DNA from: Lacihabitans sp. CCS-44
GTDB lineage: Bacteria > Bacteroidota > Bacteroidia > Cytophagales > Spirosomataceae
DNA length: 64,000 nt
Assembly: GCF_024343735.1 (NCBI RefSeq)
Contig: NZ_RJUE01000060.1
Coordinates: forward strand, 434,001 to 498,000
Reading direction: 5' to 3'
This document shows positions 52,323-61,381 of this stretch, piece after piece. Both the position numbers and the translations under genes were made by a program. The notes beneath the pieces were generated by a model. The model did no database searches. It was not told where the DNA came from and saw only the letters and a list, made by a program, of their open reading frames with translations. Each line of letters opens with the position of its first letter. Position 1 is the stretch's first letter.

Positions 52323-53627
52323 ATGAAAAACAGCACCAAACCTTTAGAAAACCTCAGAATCTTCGATCTATCTTCGGTTCAAATGAGGACTTTCCATATC
52401 ACTTGGCTTACTTTTTTTATGTGTTTTTTTGGTTGGTTTGGTTTGGCTCCACTTATGCCTACTATCCGCGAAGACCTTGGACTTACCAAAGGTCAAGTCG
52501 GCAATATCATTATTGCTTCTGTGTCAGCTACTATTTTTGCTAGACTTTTTATAGGTAGATTGTGCGACACTTGGGGGCCGCGTAAAACCTATACCGCCCT
52601 TTTGGTTTTGGGTTCTATTCCCGTGTTTCTAGTAGGTTTGTCACATTCTTACACTACTTTCTTGTTGTTTAGATTAGCCATTGGTGTTATAGGGGCATCG
52701 TTTGTGATTACGCAATATCACACCTCTGTGATGTTTGCACCCAACATCAAAGGTACAGCCAATGCCGTTGCGGGCGGTTGGGGTAACCTAGGTGGCGGAA
52801 TTACCAATATGGTGATGCCTGTTATTTTTGCTGCCATAGTTGGTTTGGGATACACCAACAGTGAGGCTTGGAGGTTAGCCATGATTGTTCCAGGAAGTAT
52901 GTTACTAATCTGTGCATTTTTATATTACAATTATACCCAAGATTCACCAGACGGTAATTTTTCTGATTTTGTAAAACCTATTGGCAAAAAAGAAAACACA
53001 AATACCCTAGAAGTACTGACCGACTGGAGAGTGTGGGTACTGGCTTTGGCATATTCTATTTGTTTTGGTATGGAAATCACATTTGACAACGTAGCCGCAT
53101 TGTATTTTGTAGATACTTTTAATTTTGACCAAAAAGCGGCCGGATTATTAGCAGGACTTTTTGGCTTTATGAATATTTTCGCAAGAGCTTTAGGGGGCAT
53201 TTTTGCCGATAGAATCGGTAGAGTTTACGGAATCAGCGGGAAAAGCTGGTTGTTAGCTGGTTTTTTGGTTTTGGAAGGAATCGGGCTTTATTTTTTCTCA
53301 AATACATTAACCATTACCTACGCCATAGTAGCCATGCTTTCTTTTGCACTATTCTTAAAAATGGCCAACGGTGCTACTTATGCCATTACTCCTTTTATCA
53401 ATTCAAAAAACGTAGGTTTAGTGGCTGGTATAGTTGGTGCAGGTGGAAATATCGGCGGCATGCTGATGGGTTTCTTGTTTAAATCAGAGTCAATTTCTTA
53501 TGCTGAGGCTTTCCAGTATATCGGTGGTGCAGCAGTGATAGTAGGTTTATTGGTAGCACTGACCAAGTTTGCTACAAAAAACAAAGAAATCAAACCTAGT
53601 ACGGTATTAGAAGAAGTTTTGGCCTAA
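52323..53627 (+). CDS. Nitrate/nitrite MFS transporter, NarK/NasA type
   Basis: A 434-residue inner-membrane transporter of the nitrate/nitrite porter family with 12 hydrophobic segments. The family signatures are GGWGNLGGGITNMVMP near residue 150 (first nitrate signature) and a second one near residue 380, GIVGAGGNIGGMLMGFLF. The conserved arginine in the first half lies near FARLFIGRLCDTWGPR. It gives the cell a second nitrate uptake route beside NrtABC, and it is followed 27 bases later by the nitrate reductase gene in the same operon. Confidence 0.9.
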   Translation: MKNSTKPLENLRIFDLSSVQMRTFHITWLTFFMCFFGWFGLAPLMPTIREDLGLTKGQVGNIIIASVSATIFARLFIGRLCDTWGPRKTYTALLVLGSIPVFLVGLSHSYTTFLLFRLAIGVIGASFVITQYHTSVMFAPNIKGTANAVAGGWGNLGGGITNMVMPVIFAAIVGLGYTNSEAWRLAMIVPGSMLLICAFLYYNYTQDSPDGNFSDFVKPIGKKENTNTLEVLTDWRVWVLALAYSICFGMEITFDNVAALYFVDTFNFDQKAAGLLAGLFGFMNIFARALGGIFADRIGRVYGISGKSWLLAGFLVLEGIGLYFFSNTLTITYAIVAMLSFALFLKMANGATYAITPFINSKNVGLVAGIVGAGGNIGGMLMGFLFKSESISYAEAFQYIGGAAVIVGLLVALTKFATKNKEIKPSTVLEEVLA

Positions 53628-53654
53628 ATAGTAAGGGTTTTAAATAAGGTAAAA

Positions 53655-56600
53655 ATGAACGAAAAGAGCTATAAATCAACGTGTTGTTATTGTGGAGTGG
53701 GTTGTGGGATTGTTATAAAAGAAAAAAGCAACGGCTCAATTATAGTTGAAGGAGACAAAGATCATCCTGTAAACCGAGGGATGCTTTGCTCAAAAGGCAT
53801 GAACTTGCACTATACGGTGATGGACAAGTCGGATCGTTTGTTGGCACCACAAATGCGGCTCAACCGCAACATGCCCTTAGAGCAAGTTTCGTGGGATGCA
53901 GCATTAGACCGCACAGCAGCCATTTTTAAAACTTTCATAGCCAAATATGGCCCAGAATCTGTTGGGTTTTATGTATCTGGGCAGTGTTTAACAGAAGAAT
54001 ATTATCTTTGGAATAAGCTGATGAAGGGATTCATCGGAGCCAACAATATAGATACCAACTCGCGTTTGTGCATGTCATCTGCGGTGGTTGGTTATAAATT
54101 GAGTTTGGGCGAAGACGCCGTACCCGTTTGTTATGACGACATCGAGCTTTCAGATGTTATATTGGTAGAAGGAGCCAATCCTGCCTGGTGTCACCCGATT
54201 ATTTGGCGAAGAGTGGAGGCCCACAAAGCCGCCAATCCACACGTTAAAATCATCGTTGTAGATCCTCGAAAAACCCAAACGGTGGCTTCGGGAGATTTAC
54301 ATTTAGACATAAACCCAGGGACAGATGTTGCTCTAAATTATGCTATTGCCCGAGTTTTGATAGAAACAGGTAAGATTGATGCCGAATTTATTGAGAATCA
54401 CACGGAAGGCATAGAGGCGTTTAAAGAAAAAGTTTTTGAAAAAACGGTTTCAGAATACGCCAAAATATGTGGGGTAGAATTACAAAAAATCAAAACGGCA
54501 GCCAAGTGGATTGGCCAATCGAAGGGCTTTTTGTCGATGTGGACCATGGGACTTAATCAGTCGGTAATAGGCGTAAACAAAAACCTTTCGCTCATAAACC
54601 TTTTGCTGATCACAGGCAAAATCGGTAAGCCCGGTAATGGGCCTTTCTCATTAACAGGTCAGCCCAATGCAATGGGAGGTCGTGAAGTGGGCGGCTTGGC
54701 GAATATGTTGGCTTCGCACCGCGACTACGCAAATCCTGCTCATCGTAACGAAATGCAGGCTTTCTGGGGTGGAAGTGCCATCTCGGAGAAACCCGGCCTC
54801 ACTGCCACAGAAATGTTTCAGGCTCTGGCAGATGGTAAAATGAAAGCCATTTGGATTGTTTGCACCAACCCATTGGTGAGTATGCCAGATGCCAATATGA
54901 TAGAAAAAGCCTTGAAAAACGCCAAATTGGTGGTGGTTCAGGACGTTTCTAATAAATCGGACACCACAAAATTTGCAGATATTGTTCTTCCAGCCGCCGC
55001 TTGGACAGAGAAAGATGGAACCATGACCAATGCTGAGCGTCGTATTTCGTATTTGAGTAAAGTGGGAGAGACACCCGGAATCGCACTTCCTGATACGGAA
55101 ATTATCTGCCGTTTTGCAGAAAAAATGGGCTGGGGAGATAAGTTTTCTTACAACAAAACCGAAGATATATACAAGGAGTACATCAAAACTACAGAAGACA
55201 CCAACATCGATGTTTCTGGATTAGACTTCGAAAAACTTCAAAATTTTGGAACGGTTCAATGGCCATTTACAAAAAAAATGAGTACTGACGAATCTTCCAT
55301 CGGAACGGAGAGGTTGTTTACTGATCATTCATTTTATACAGCTTCCAAAAAAGCTCAGATTCATGCAGTACCGTTTCAGAATCAGTCAGAGCAAATTTCA
55401 GGGGATTTCCCTTTAATTCTAATTACTGGGCGAATTAGAGATCAATGGCACACCATGACCAAAACGGGTAGGGTGAATAAACTTAACCAACACATCAACC
55501 AGCCTTATGTTGAAATGAACCCAATCGATGCCAAAGATAGGGGCATTTCAGACGGCGACGTAGTGATGGTGGGCGGTTTGCGTGGAGAAGTAAAAGTAAA
55601 AGTTATTCTGACAGACGACCTCAAAAAAGGAAACTGCTTTATGCCCATGCATTGGGGCAAAATACTCAACCGAAACTTTGGAAGGGCAAACAATCTTACC
55701 AACAGTTTGGTGGATCCGCGTTCGAAAGAACCCGATTTCAAATATTCGGTTGTTGAAATTTCTAAATACGAAAAGCCGAAAGAAAAAATAATAGTAATAG
55801 GAGCGGGGTCTGCCGGATTAGGGTTTATTTCGGCATACAGAAAATACAATCAAACAGATGATATTGAGGTATTTAGCAAAGAAATATATCCTTTTTACAA
55901 CCGCGTAATGTTACCCGACTATATCAGTGGCACACAGACTTGGGATCAGCTCGTAAAACTCCGTGAAGACCAGTTTGAGGAAAACAACATAGTGGTACAC
56001 AAAGGCATCAGCATTGAGCATATTGATCGCAAAAACAAAATTTTGACCGACTCAAAAGGCAGAGAACATTCTTATGATAAATTATTTTTGGGAATGGGAA
56101 GCAAGGCCTTTATGCCGAAAAACTTTCCACAGATCCCAGGGATTTTCAATATGCGTAGCCGCATAGATGCGGACCAACTGGCTCCATTTCTAAAAAAAGG
56201 CGGGAATGCTGTTGTAGTTGGTGGTGGACTTTTGGGTTTGGAAATGGCGGCTTCATTGAAAGAAATTGATGTAAACGTTACCGTAGTTCAGCGTATTAGT
56301 AGGCTTATGGACAGGCAGTTAGATTTGCTTGGTAGTGCCATATTGCATGAAGAAATAGCCGCAAGAGGTATTGAGGTTTACTTTAATGACGAAGTAGAGC
56401 AGTTTTATGGAACCGACAAAATAGAAGGAATCAGACTAAAATCGGGCAGAAAACTACCTTGTGATGCCATGCTGGTGGCCGCAGGAACTATGCCAGTAAT
56501 AGAATTGGCCAAAGAAGCGGGCTTGGAATGCAATAGGGGTGTAAAAGTCAACGAATATCTGCAAACGTCGGATGAGAATATCTTTGCTTGTGGTGAAATA

Positions 56601-57185
56601 GCTGAATGGAACAACCAGCTTTGGGGAATCACGGCTGCCGCGGAGCAACAAGCGGAGATAGTGGCCAAATTTTTAGCTGGTGACTTGGCAAGTTATTATA
56701 AAGGAAGTTTATCGATGAATCTCCTCAAAATGGCAGGATTAGAACTCTGTTCTTTGGGCGAAATAGAAATTCCGAATGGTGAAGAAGGATATGAGGAAGT
56801 AGTATTTATTGACAAAGCCAAGCATTTTTATAAAAAATGTGTCATCAAAAATGATCGTTTGGTTGGGGCAATATTGATAGGAGACAAGTCAGAATTTTTA
56901 GAATTCAAAAATCTGATTGCTGATGGTATCGAATTGTCAGATAAGCGTTTACAATTACTTCGTTCGGGCAAAAAACCCGAGCCAGTATTGGGAAAAATTG
57001 TGTGTTCGTGTAACAACATTGGTGAAGGAAATCTGAAGAAAGCCATCAAAGGTGGTTGTGTGATTTTCGATAATCTTTGCCAGGAAACTGGTGCTGGCAC
57101 AGGCTGCGGTTCATGCCGACCAGAAGTCAGAGGAATTCTCGAGAAAAGCTTGGCAGAGGCAGAGGAGGCCATTTCCGTGGCATAA
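53655..57185 (+). CDS. Assimilatory nitrate reductase fused to FAD/NAD(P)H reductase and BFD [2Fe-2S] domain
   Basis: A 1176-residue cytoplasmic enzyme. Residues 1-700 are a NasC/NapA-like molybdopterin oxidoreductase: the [4Fe-4S] cluster ligands are C10, C13, C17 and C45, and C139 in SRLCMSSAV is the likely molybdenum ligand; the MGD-binding C-terminal domain includes GRIRDQWHTMTKTGR. From residue 713 an FAD/NAD(P) domain begins (VIGAGSAG, G716; second nucleotide motif VVGGGLLGLEMA), related to the NirB N-terminus. The end is a BFD-type domain with C1117-x-C1119-x31-C1151-x2-C1154. One chain can thus pass electrons from NAD(P)H to nitrate. It depends on bis-MGD from the moa/moe/mob genes of this window. 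Confidence 0.92.
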   Translation: MNEKSYKSTCCYCGVGCGIVIKEKSNGSIIVEGDKDHPVNRGMLCSKGMNLHYTVMDKSDRLLAPQMRLNRNMPLEQVSWDAALDRTAAIFKTFIAKYGPESVGFYVSGQCLTEEYYLWNKLMKGFIGANNIDTNSRLCMSSAVVGYKLSLGEDAVPVCYDDIELSDVILVEGANPAWCHPIIWRRVEAHKAANPHVKIIVVDPRKTQTVASGDLHLDINPGTDVALNYAIARVLIETGKIDAEFIENHTEGIEAFKEKVFEKTVSEYAKICGVELQKIKTAAKWIGQSKGFLSMWTMGLNQSVIGVNKNLSLINLLLITGKIGKPGNGPFSLTGQPNAMGGREVGGLANMLASHRDYANPAHRNEMQAFWGGSAISEKPGLTATEMFQALADGKMKAIWIVCTNPLVSMPDANMIEKALKNAKLVVVQDVSNKSDTTKFADIVLPAAAWTEKDGTMTNAERRISYLSKVGETPGIALPDTEIICRFAEKMGWGDKFSYNKTEDIYKEYIKTTEDTNIDVSGLDFEKLQNFGTVQWPFTKKMSTDESSIGTERLFTDHSFYTASKKAQIHAVPFQNQSEQISGDFPLILITGRIRDQWHTMTKTGRVNKLNQHINQPYVEMNPIDAKDRGISDGDVVMVGGLRGEVKVKVILTDDLKKGNCFMPMHWGKILNRNFGRANNLTNSLVDPRSKEPDFKYSVVEISKYEKPKEKIIVIGAGSAGLGFISAYRKYNQTDDIEVFSKEIYPFYNRVMLPDYISGTQTWDQLVKLREDQFEENNIVVHKGISIEHIDRKNKILTDSKGREHSYDKLFLGMGSKAFMPKNFPQIPGIFNMRSRIDADQLAPFLKKGGNAVVVGGGLLGLEMAASLKEIDVNVTVVQRISRLMDRQLDLLGSAILHEEIAARGIEVYFNDEVEQFYGTDKIEGIRLKSGRKLPCDAMLVAAGTMPVIELAKEAGLECNRGVKVNEYLQTSDENIFACGEIAEWNNQLWGITAAAEQQAEIVAKFLAGDLASYYKGSLSMNLLKMAGLELCSLGEIEIPNGEEGYEEVVFIDKAKHFYKKCVIKNDRLVGAILIGDKSEFLEFKNLIADGIELSDKRLQLLRSGKKPEPVLGKIVCSCNNIGEGNLKKAIKGGCVIFDNLCQETGAGTGCGSCRPEVRGILEKSLAEAEEAISVA

Positions 57186-57240
57186 TTTTGTTTTAAATAT
57201 TGTTCAAACTACTAATGTTAAGTCTTTCAATAAAAGAAAT

Positions 57241-57266
57241 AGCGTCTTAGCGACCTTGCGGTAAAT
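57241..57266. repeat. Word-like intergenic repeat (GCGTCTTAGCGACCTTGCGG type)
   Basis: A well-preserved copy of the dispersed word-like repeat, reverse orientation relative to 22653. It fills much of the 98-base spacer between the nitrate reductase and the rubredoxin-fusion gene. Confidence 0.6.
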
Positions 57267-57283
57267 CATTAAAACATTGAATT

Positions 57284-58741
57284 ATGAATGATTTTTATAA
57301 AATAAGAATAAACTTCAAAGGCGGCGTAGTATCGCCCGGCGAACTGAAGCAAATACTTGAGGCAGCCAAAAGTGCTCATGTAAAAGAAGTTAGACTGAGT
57401 TTACGCCAGCAACTGATTCTTCATTTGCCGCATCAATTTGCCAGAAATTTCGAGAAAAGTTTAGCAGACTTAAACTTGAAATTTCAAATAGATTCTAACG
57501 AAAGACCTAACTTGGTGAGTTCGTATGTTGCTGAAGATGTTTTTCAAAAAGGCAACTGGATCACTGAAGGAATTTACAAAGATATCTTCGATACTTTCGA
57601 CTATGATTCAAAGCTAAAAATCAACATTTCGGACAATGCCCAAAGTTTCACGCCCTTTTTCTCAGGACACCTCAACTTTGTATCCTCTAGCACCCCCAAT
57701 TTTTGGTATTTGTTTCTAAGAAAGCCAAAAACCAATTCGGTTTATTCTTACGATAGGCTCATTTTTTCTAACGAAATATCCAAAGTTTCGAAAAGTATTG
57801 AAGAAACGCTAGAACAGTTTCCTGAAAATGAAGCCAAAGATATTTTCAAAAACATCCCCAAAATCATTTCTATTGCCAAAGAAGAGGAGTTGAAGCTGCC
57901 AAAATTCACCTTGCCCTACTATGAAGGATTTAACAGATATGGCAAAAAAACATGGTTAGGAATTTATCGTAGAAATGAGCTTTTCTCAGTTTCATTTTTA
58001 TTGGAAATGTGTGATTTGTGCCTTTTTACAAAGCTCGGAGAGATTTGTTTTACACCATGGAAGTCTTTGATTATTAAAGGGATAGAAGAAAGAGACAGAA
58101 AATATTGGAGTTCAATATTAGCAAAGCACAATATAAACGTGAGGCATGCCGCTAATGAGCTTAACTGGCAAGTAGAAGACGATTCTGAAGAGGCTCTAAA
58201 GCTAAAAAACGAATTGGTAGAATCTTTCAACAGGCAAGATATTCGGACATTTGGAATATGTTTTGGTATAAAGACGGTACAAAAGACTGAAGTTTTTGCA
58301 TCAATAATGGTGCAGCGTCGCCGTACCAAATTGTTCAATCTCATACCTTTTTTCAACGTTTACGACATTTCTTACACCGAAGATTTTGACCCTAATGGCC
58401 GTACAAAAGTGTATTTTGCTCAGGGTATTCAAAAAGTAAATTTACCTGAACAACTCCGAAGATCTGTATTGCTATATAATCATCAACTGTCAGAAAACAC
58501 TATAAAAAAGTTAGACGATCAAATTCAGGAATCAGAAATAAAAAAGGCTAGAAAAATAAGAGCCTATCAGTGTAAAACGTGCCTTTCAGTCTATGATTCT
58601 CGCTATGGAGATGAATTGGCGGGTATTCCGGCAGGCATAACTTTCGAAAACCTACCTAAGGAATATTGTTGCGGTGTGTGCGAAGGGGAAAAGGCTAATT
58701 TTAGGACTATAGAACTCGAAGATAACTTTGTGCATTCATAA
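57284..58741 (+). CDS. Rubredoxin fused to degenerate nitrite/sulfite-reductase-like half-domains
   Basis: A 485-residue cytoplasmic protein. The N-terminal 65 residues (FKGGVVSPGELKQILEAAK, VRLSLRQQLILHLP) look like the ferredoxin-like half-domain of nitrite and sulfite reductases, and a second one may lie around residues 245-290 (GEICFTPWKSLIIKG). The C-x5-C and C-x3-C motifs for siroheme and [4Fe-4S] are missing, so it is not a working nitrite reductase. The last 60 residues are a rubredoxin with iron ligands C430, C433, C463 and C466 (YQCKTCLSVYD, GIPAGITFENLP). Following the nitrate reductase gene on the same strand, it may carry electrons to nitrate or nitrite reductase. I know no named family with exactly this make-up. 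Confidence 0.75.
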   Translation: MNDFYKIRINFKGGVVSPGELKQILEAAKSAHVKEVRLSLRQQLILHLPHQFARNFEKSLADLNLKFQIDSNERPNLVSSYVAEDVFQKGNWITEGIYKDIFDTFDYDSKLKINISDNAQSFTPFFSGHLNFVSSSTPNFWYLFLRKPKTNSVYSYDRLIFSNEISKVSKSIEETLEQFPENEAKDIFKNIPKIISIAKEEELKLPKFTLPYYEGFNRYGKKTWLGIYRRNELFSVSFLLEMCDLCLFTKLGEICFTPWKSLIIKGIEERDRKYWSSILAKHNINVRHAANELNWQVEDDSEEALKLKNELVESFNRQDIRTFGICFGIKTVQKTEVFASIMVQRRRTKLFNLIPFFNVYDISYTEDFDPNGRTKVYFAQGIQKVNLPEQLRRSVLLYNHQLSENTIKKLDDQIQESEIKKARKIRAYQCKTCLSVYDSRYGDELAGIPAGITFENLPKEYCCGVCEGEKANFRTIELEDNFVHS

Positions 58742-58777
58742 ATAAAGCAATCCTAGGATTGCTTTATTTATGAATGC
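58732..58777. terminator. 46-base perfect palindrome at the end of the nitrate operon
   Basis: Two exact 23-base inverted halves meet at CCTAGG (58752-58757) with no spacer. The palindrome begins inside the last two codons of the rubredoxin-fusion gene, so its stop codon lies in the stem. It sits between convergent genes and most likely works as a bidirectional terminator or 3'-end stabiliser. The stem is AT-rich (TAAATAAAGCAATCC). Confidence 0.75.
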
Positions 58778-58827
58778 TAATTTATCGGCACAGTTTTTCA
58801 TTATGACAAAATGAATTTCATAAAGTT

Positions 58828-60099
58828 TTACTTTTTGTAAACCACCCCATCTTTCATCACAAAGCTCATTTTCATAAGAGCTTTTACGTCTTTTGTGGGG
58901 TCTTCGTCTATGGCCACAATGTCTGCCAATTTTCCAGCCTCTATCGCTCCAAGTTCGTTTTCCATTCCTAATACAAAAGCGTTGGTTACCGTGGCTGCTT
59001 TCAAAGCTTCCATAATAGGCATACCTGCTTCAGTCATATACATGAATTCTTTGGCATTATATCCATGCGGAAATACTCCTGCGTCAGTTCCAAAGCATAT
59101 TTTTACACCAGCTTTGTAGGCTCTAGCAAAAGCATCTTGAATCAAAACACCCGTTTCTAAGGCTTTTTTTACCACAAATGGATGGTAATAACCTGGGATT
59201 TTTGCAGAATCAGAAGCAGTTTTGCCGGCAATAATGGTAGGTACCAAATAAGCACCTTTCTCTTTGAAAAGTGCTATACATTCATCATCAAGAAAAGAAC
59301 CGTGCTCTATAGTGGTTACACCCGCTCGCAATGCACGTTTCATGCCTTCAGCACCATGTGCATGAGCAGCTACTCCAAAGCCATAATCTTTTGCGGTAGC
59401 AATCAATGCGTTCAACTCATCGTCTTGAAATTGCGGACCTTTTCCATTTTTAGCTATACTCAATACACCTCCAGTGGCCGTTATTTTTATCCAATCTGCA
59501 CCATCTTGATAGCGTTGTCTGACGGCTTTACGTGCGTCTTCGGCTGAATTAACTACACCATTAGAAGCGTCTTCTGGTAATGAGAGTTTAGTGCCTATTC
59601 CGTTGCTTGGGTCACCATGTCCGCCTGTCGTAGCGATGGTTTTGCCCGAAGTAAATATTCTCGGACCAATTACCGAACCTCTTGAAATGGCATTTCTTAG
59701 AGAAATATTTACATTACTACCACCTAAGTCTCTTACAGTGGTAAAGCCCGCCATCAGGGTTATCTTGGCATATTTTTGCGACTCAAAAGCCACGTCTGCC
59801 TCACTATATTGTATTCTTTTCTGAAACTGATCTTTGGCTGTTTGGCTTTCAATGTGTACGTGCATGTCTATAAGCCCAGGCATCACATATTTTTTACTTA
59901 GGTCTATCACATTATCTGTTTTTTCACCTTTTTGTAAGCCACTTTTTACTTCAACAATTTTATTGCCCTCCACAACTATGGTCATATCTTTCAGCACCTT
60001 TTGATTTCGGGTGTCTATCAGATTTCCACATTGTATGTAGGTTTTTTGGGCAAAAGTCGAAAAAGAAGCCAATACAGCAAGAAGGAGAGTTTTTTTCAT
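58828..60099 (-). CDS. Secreted metal-dependent amidohydrolase
   Basis: A 423-residue exported enzyme with a signal peptide (LLLAVLASFSTFAQ). The amidohydrolase metal site is complete: HVH in GLIDMHVHIE near residue 80, a lysine that can be carbamylated in DWIKITATGG near residue 203, H in AAHAHGAEGM, H in IEHGSFLDDE and the aspartate of CFGTDAGVFPHG. The family includes Xaa-Pro and Xaa-Arg dipeptidases and imidazolonepropionase-like enzymes; a peptide or cyclic amide is a likely substrate, but it cannot be fixed from sequence. It is last in a possible minus-strand unit with the small protein and kdsA. Confidence 0.85.
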   Translation of the reverse strand: MKKTLLLAVLASFSTFAQKTYIQCGNLIDTRNQKVLKDMTIVVEGNKIVEVKSGLQKGEKTDNVIDLSKKYVMPGLIDMHVHIESQTAKDQFQKRIQYSEADVAFESQKYAKITLMAGFTTVRDLGGSNVNISLRNAISRGSVIGPRIFTSGKTIATTGGHGDPSNGIGTKLSLPEDASNGVVNSAEDARKAVRQRYQDGADWIKITATGGVLSIAKNGKGPQFQDDELNALIATAKDYGFGVAAHAHGAEGMKRALRAGVTTIEHGSFLDDECIALFKEKGAYLVPTIIAGKTASDSAKIPGYYHPFVVKKALETGVLIQDAFARAYKAGVKICFGTDAGVFPHGYNAKEFMYMTEAGMPIMEALKAATVTNAFVLGMENELGAIEAGKLADIVAIDEDPTKDVKALMKMSFVMKDGVVYKK

Positions 60100-60169
60100 G
60101 ATTTGGTTAGTTTGTTTATTTCAAAAGTAAAGATTTTGGAGCCGATGTGACAAATTTATATTGAAAAAA

Positions 60170-60382
60170 TTAATTTGACAGTTCCTTAGACATTGGTTTG
60201 TGTATTTTCTCTGCCTTTTCCAGCATCTTTTGTACTCTCATCAGCTGCATCATTTTCTTAAACCTCTGCTCATGAATGTTCAACTCAGATACTTTTTTGC
60301 CTAAGTACAGTTCTTCTTTCATCTCGTAATTTAGGTATTTTTCAGAATTTGGCAAATTAATTTGCCAATAAAATAGTTCCAA
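60170..60382 (-). CDS. Small uncharacterised protein
   Basis: Up to 70 residues, more likely 50 if it starts at the ATG at 60322 (MKEELYLGKKVSEL). The sequence is charged and helical (NIHEQRFKKMMQLMRVQKML, EKAEKIHKPMSKEL) with no signal peptide or metal motif. A 16-base perfect palindrome, GGCAAATTAATTTGCC (60351-60366), lies ahead of the later start and could be an operator, which favours that start. I cannot assign a function. Confidence 0.5.
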   Translation of the reverse strand: MELFYWQINLPNSEKYLNYEMKEELYLGKKVSELNIHEQRFKKMMQLMRVQKMLEKAEKIHKPMSKELSN

Positions 60383-60399
60383 AAGTCATTTAAAAATTA

Positions 60400-60444
60400 C
60401 ACATTCACTAATTATCACATTAGCAAATCATCACATTAATTAAT
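60400..60444. repeat. Short word repeat near the kdsA stop
   Basis: The words ATTATCACATTAG and AATCATCACATTA repeat in CACTAATTATCACATTAGCA and the following bases. Such CACATTA-rich spacers are dispersed in many Bacteroidota genomes. It overlaps the kdsA stop codon. Confidence 0.4.
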
Positions 60445-61251
60445 AGCCTCTCTTATCCTCACCAAATCCACCAATAGTTGCTCCAAGTTATCCAAATGCA
60501 GCATATTGGCTCCATCTGACTTTGCATTGGCGGGGTCTGGATGAGTTTCTATAAAAAGCCCATCAGCCCCTACGGCAATGGCGGCTTTAGCTATTGTACT
60601 TATCATTTTTGGATTTCCACCTGTCACGCCTGAGGTCTGATTGGGTTTTTGAAGAGAATGCGTACAATCCATAACCACAGGAGCTCCAAATTCTTTCATA
60701 TCCACTAGGTTTCTATAATCAACTACCAAGTCAGAATAGCCAAAACTATTACCCCTATCGGTCAACATTCCTTGAACAGCAGGGTTTATAGATTTTATTT
60801 TTTCTATCGCAAAACCCATAGAAGCACCAGAAAGGAATTGCCCCTTTTTGATGTTTACCGATTTCCCTGTTTTGGCGGCGGCTTCTAAAAGTTCTGTTTG
60901 ACGACATAGAAATGCTGGTATTTGCAAGACATCCACATAAGCGGCGGCCAATTCTGCTTCCTTGGTTTCATGGATGTCTGTTACAGTAGGTATGCCAAAA
61001 GTTTTTCCGATTTCTTCTAATATTTTCAATGCCTTTTCGTCGCCTATTCCAGTAAAACTGTTGGCCTTGGTTCGGTTGGCTTTTCTATAACTTCCTTTAA
61101 AGATATACGGAATTTCAAGCCTTAAACAAATACCGTTTACTTTTTCAGCAATCCTTAAGGCCAAATCACGGTCTTCAATGGCACACGGGCCAGCCATCAG
61201 GAAAAAATTATTACTATCGTATTTGGCTATTTTGTTGAGTTTAAGCGACAT
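60436..61251 (-). CDS. kdsA: 3-deoxy-8-phosphooctulonate synthase KdsA
   Basis: A 271-residue cytoplasmic enzyme (EC 2.5.1.55) that condenses arabinose 5-phosphate and phosphoenolpyruvate to KDO 8-phosphate for lipopolysaccharide. Conserved parts are [18 protein letters not shown] near the start, [33 protein letters not shown] near residue 135, [20 protein letters not shown] and [19 protein letters not shown] at the end. Divergent from acpP. Confidence 0.93.
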   Translation of the reverse strand: MSLKLNKIAKYDSNNFFLMAGPCAIEDRDLALRIAEKVNGICLRLEIPYIFKGSYRKANRTKANSFTGIGDEKALKILEEIGKTFGIPTVTDIHETKEAELAAAYVDVLQIPAFLCRQTELLEAAAKTGKSVNIKKGQFLSGASMGFAIEKIKSINPAVQGMLTDRGNSFGYSDLVVDYRNLVDMKEFGAPVVMDCTHSLQKPNQTSGVTGGNPKMISTIAKAAIAVGADGLFIETHPDPANAKSDGANMLHLDNLEQLLVDLVRIREAIN

Positions 61252-61319
61252 TATTTATTTTGTTTTTAAAATTTCTGTAAATATCCGAACAATCTTTCAT
61301 TCAAAAAAAAGAGATTCAT

Positions 61320-61351
61320 TTTGTTGGTTTCATATAAAATCCATTTCTTTG
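61320..61351 (+). promoter_or_regulatory. Promoter of acpP-fabF-rnc
   Basis: TTTG at 61320-61323 and TTTCTTTG at 61344-61351, 20 bases apart; the -7 box has one mismatch to TAnnTTTG. It lies about 30 bases before the acpP start. Confidence 0.45.
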
Positions 61352-61381
61352 CAATGTTTTTCACCAAAATACATTTTTAAA

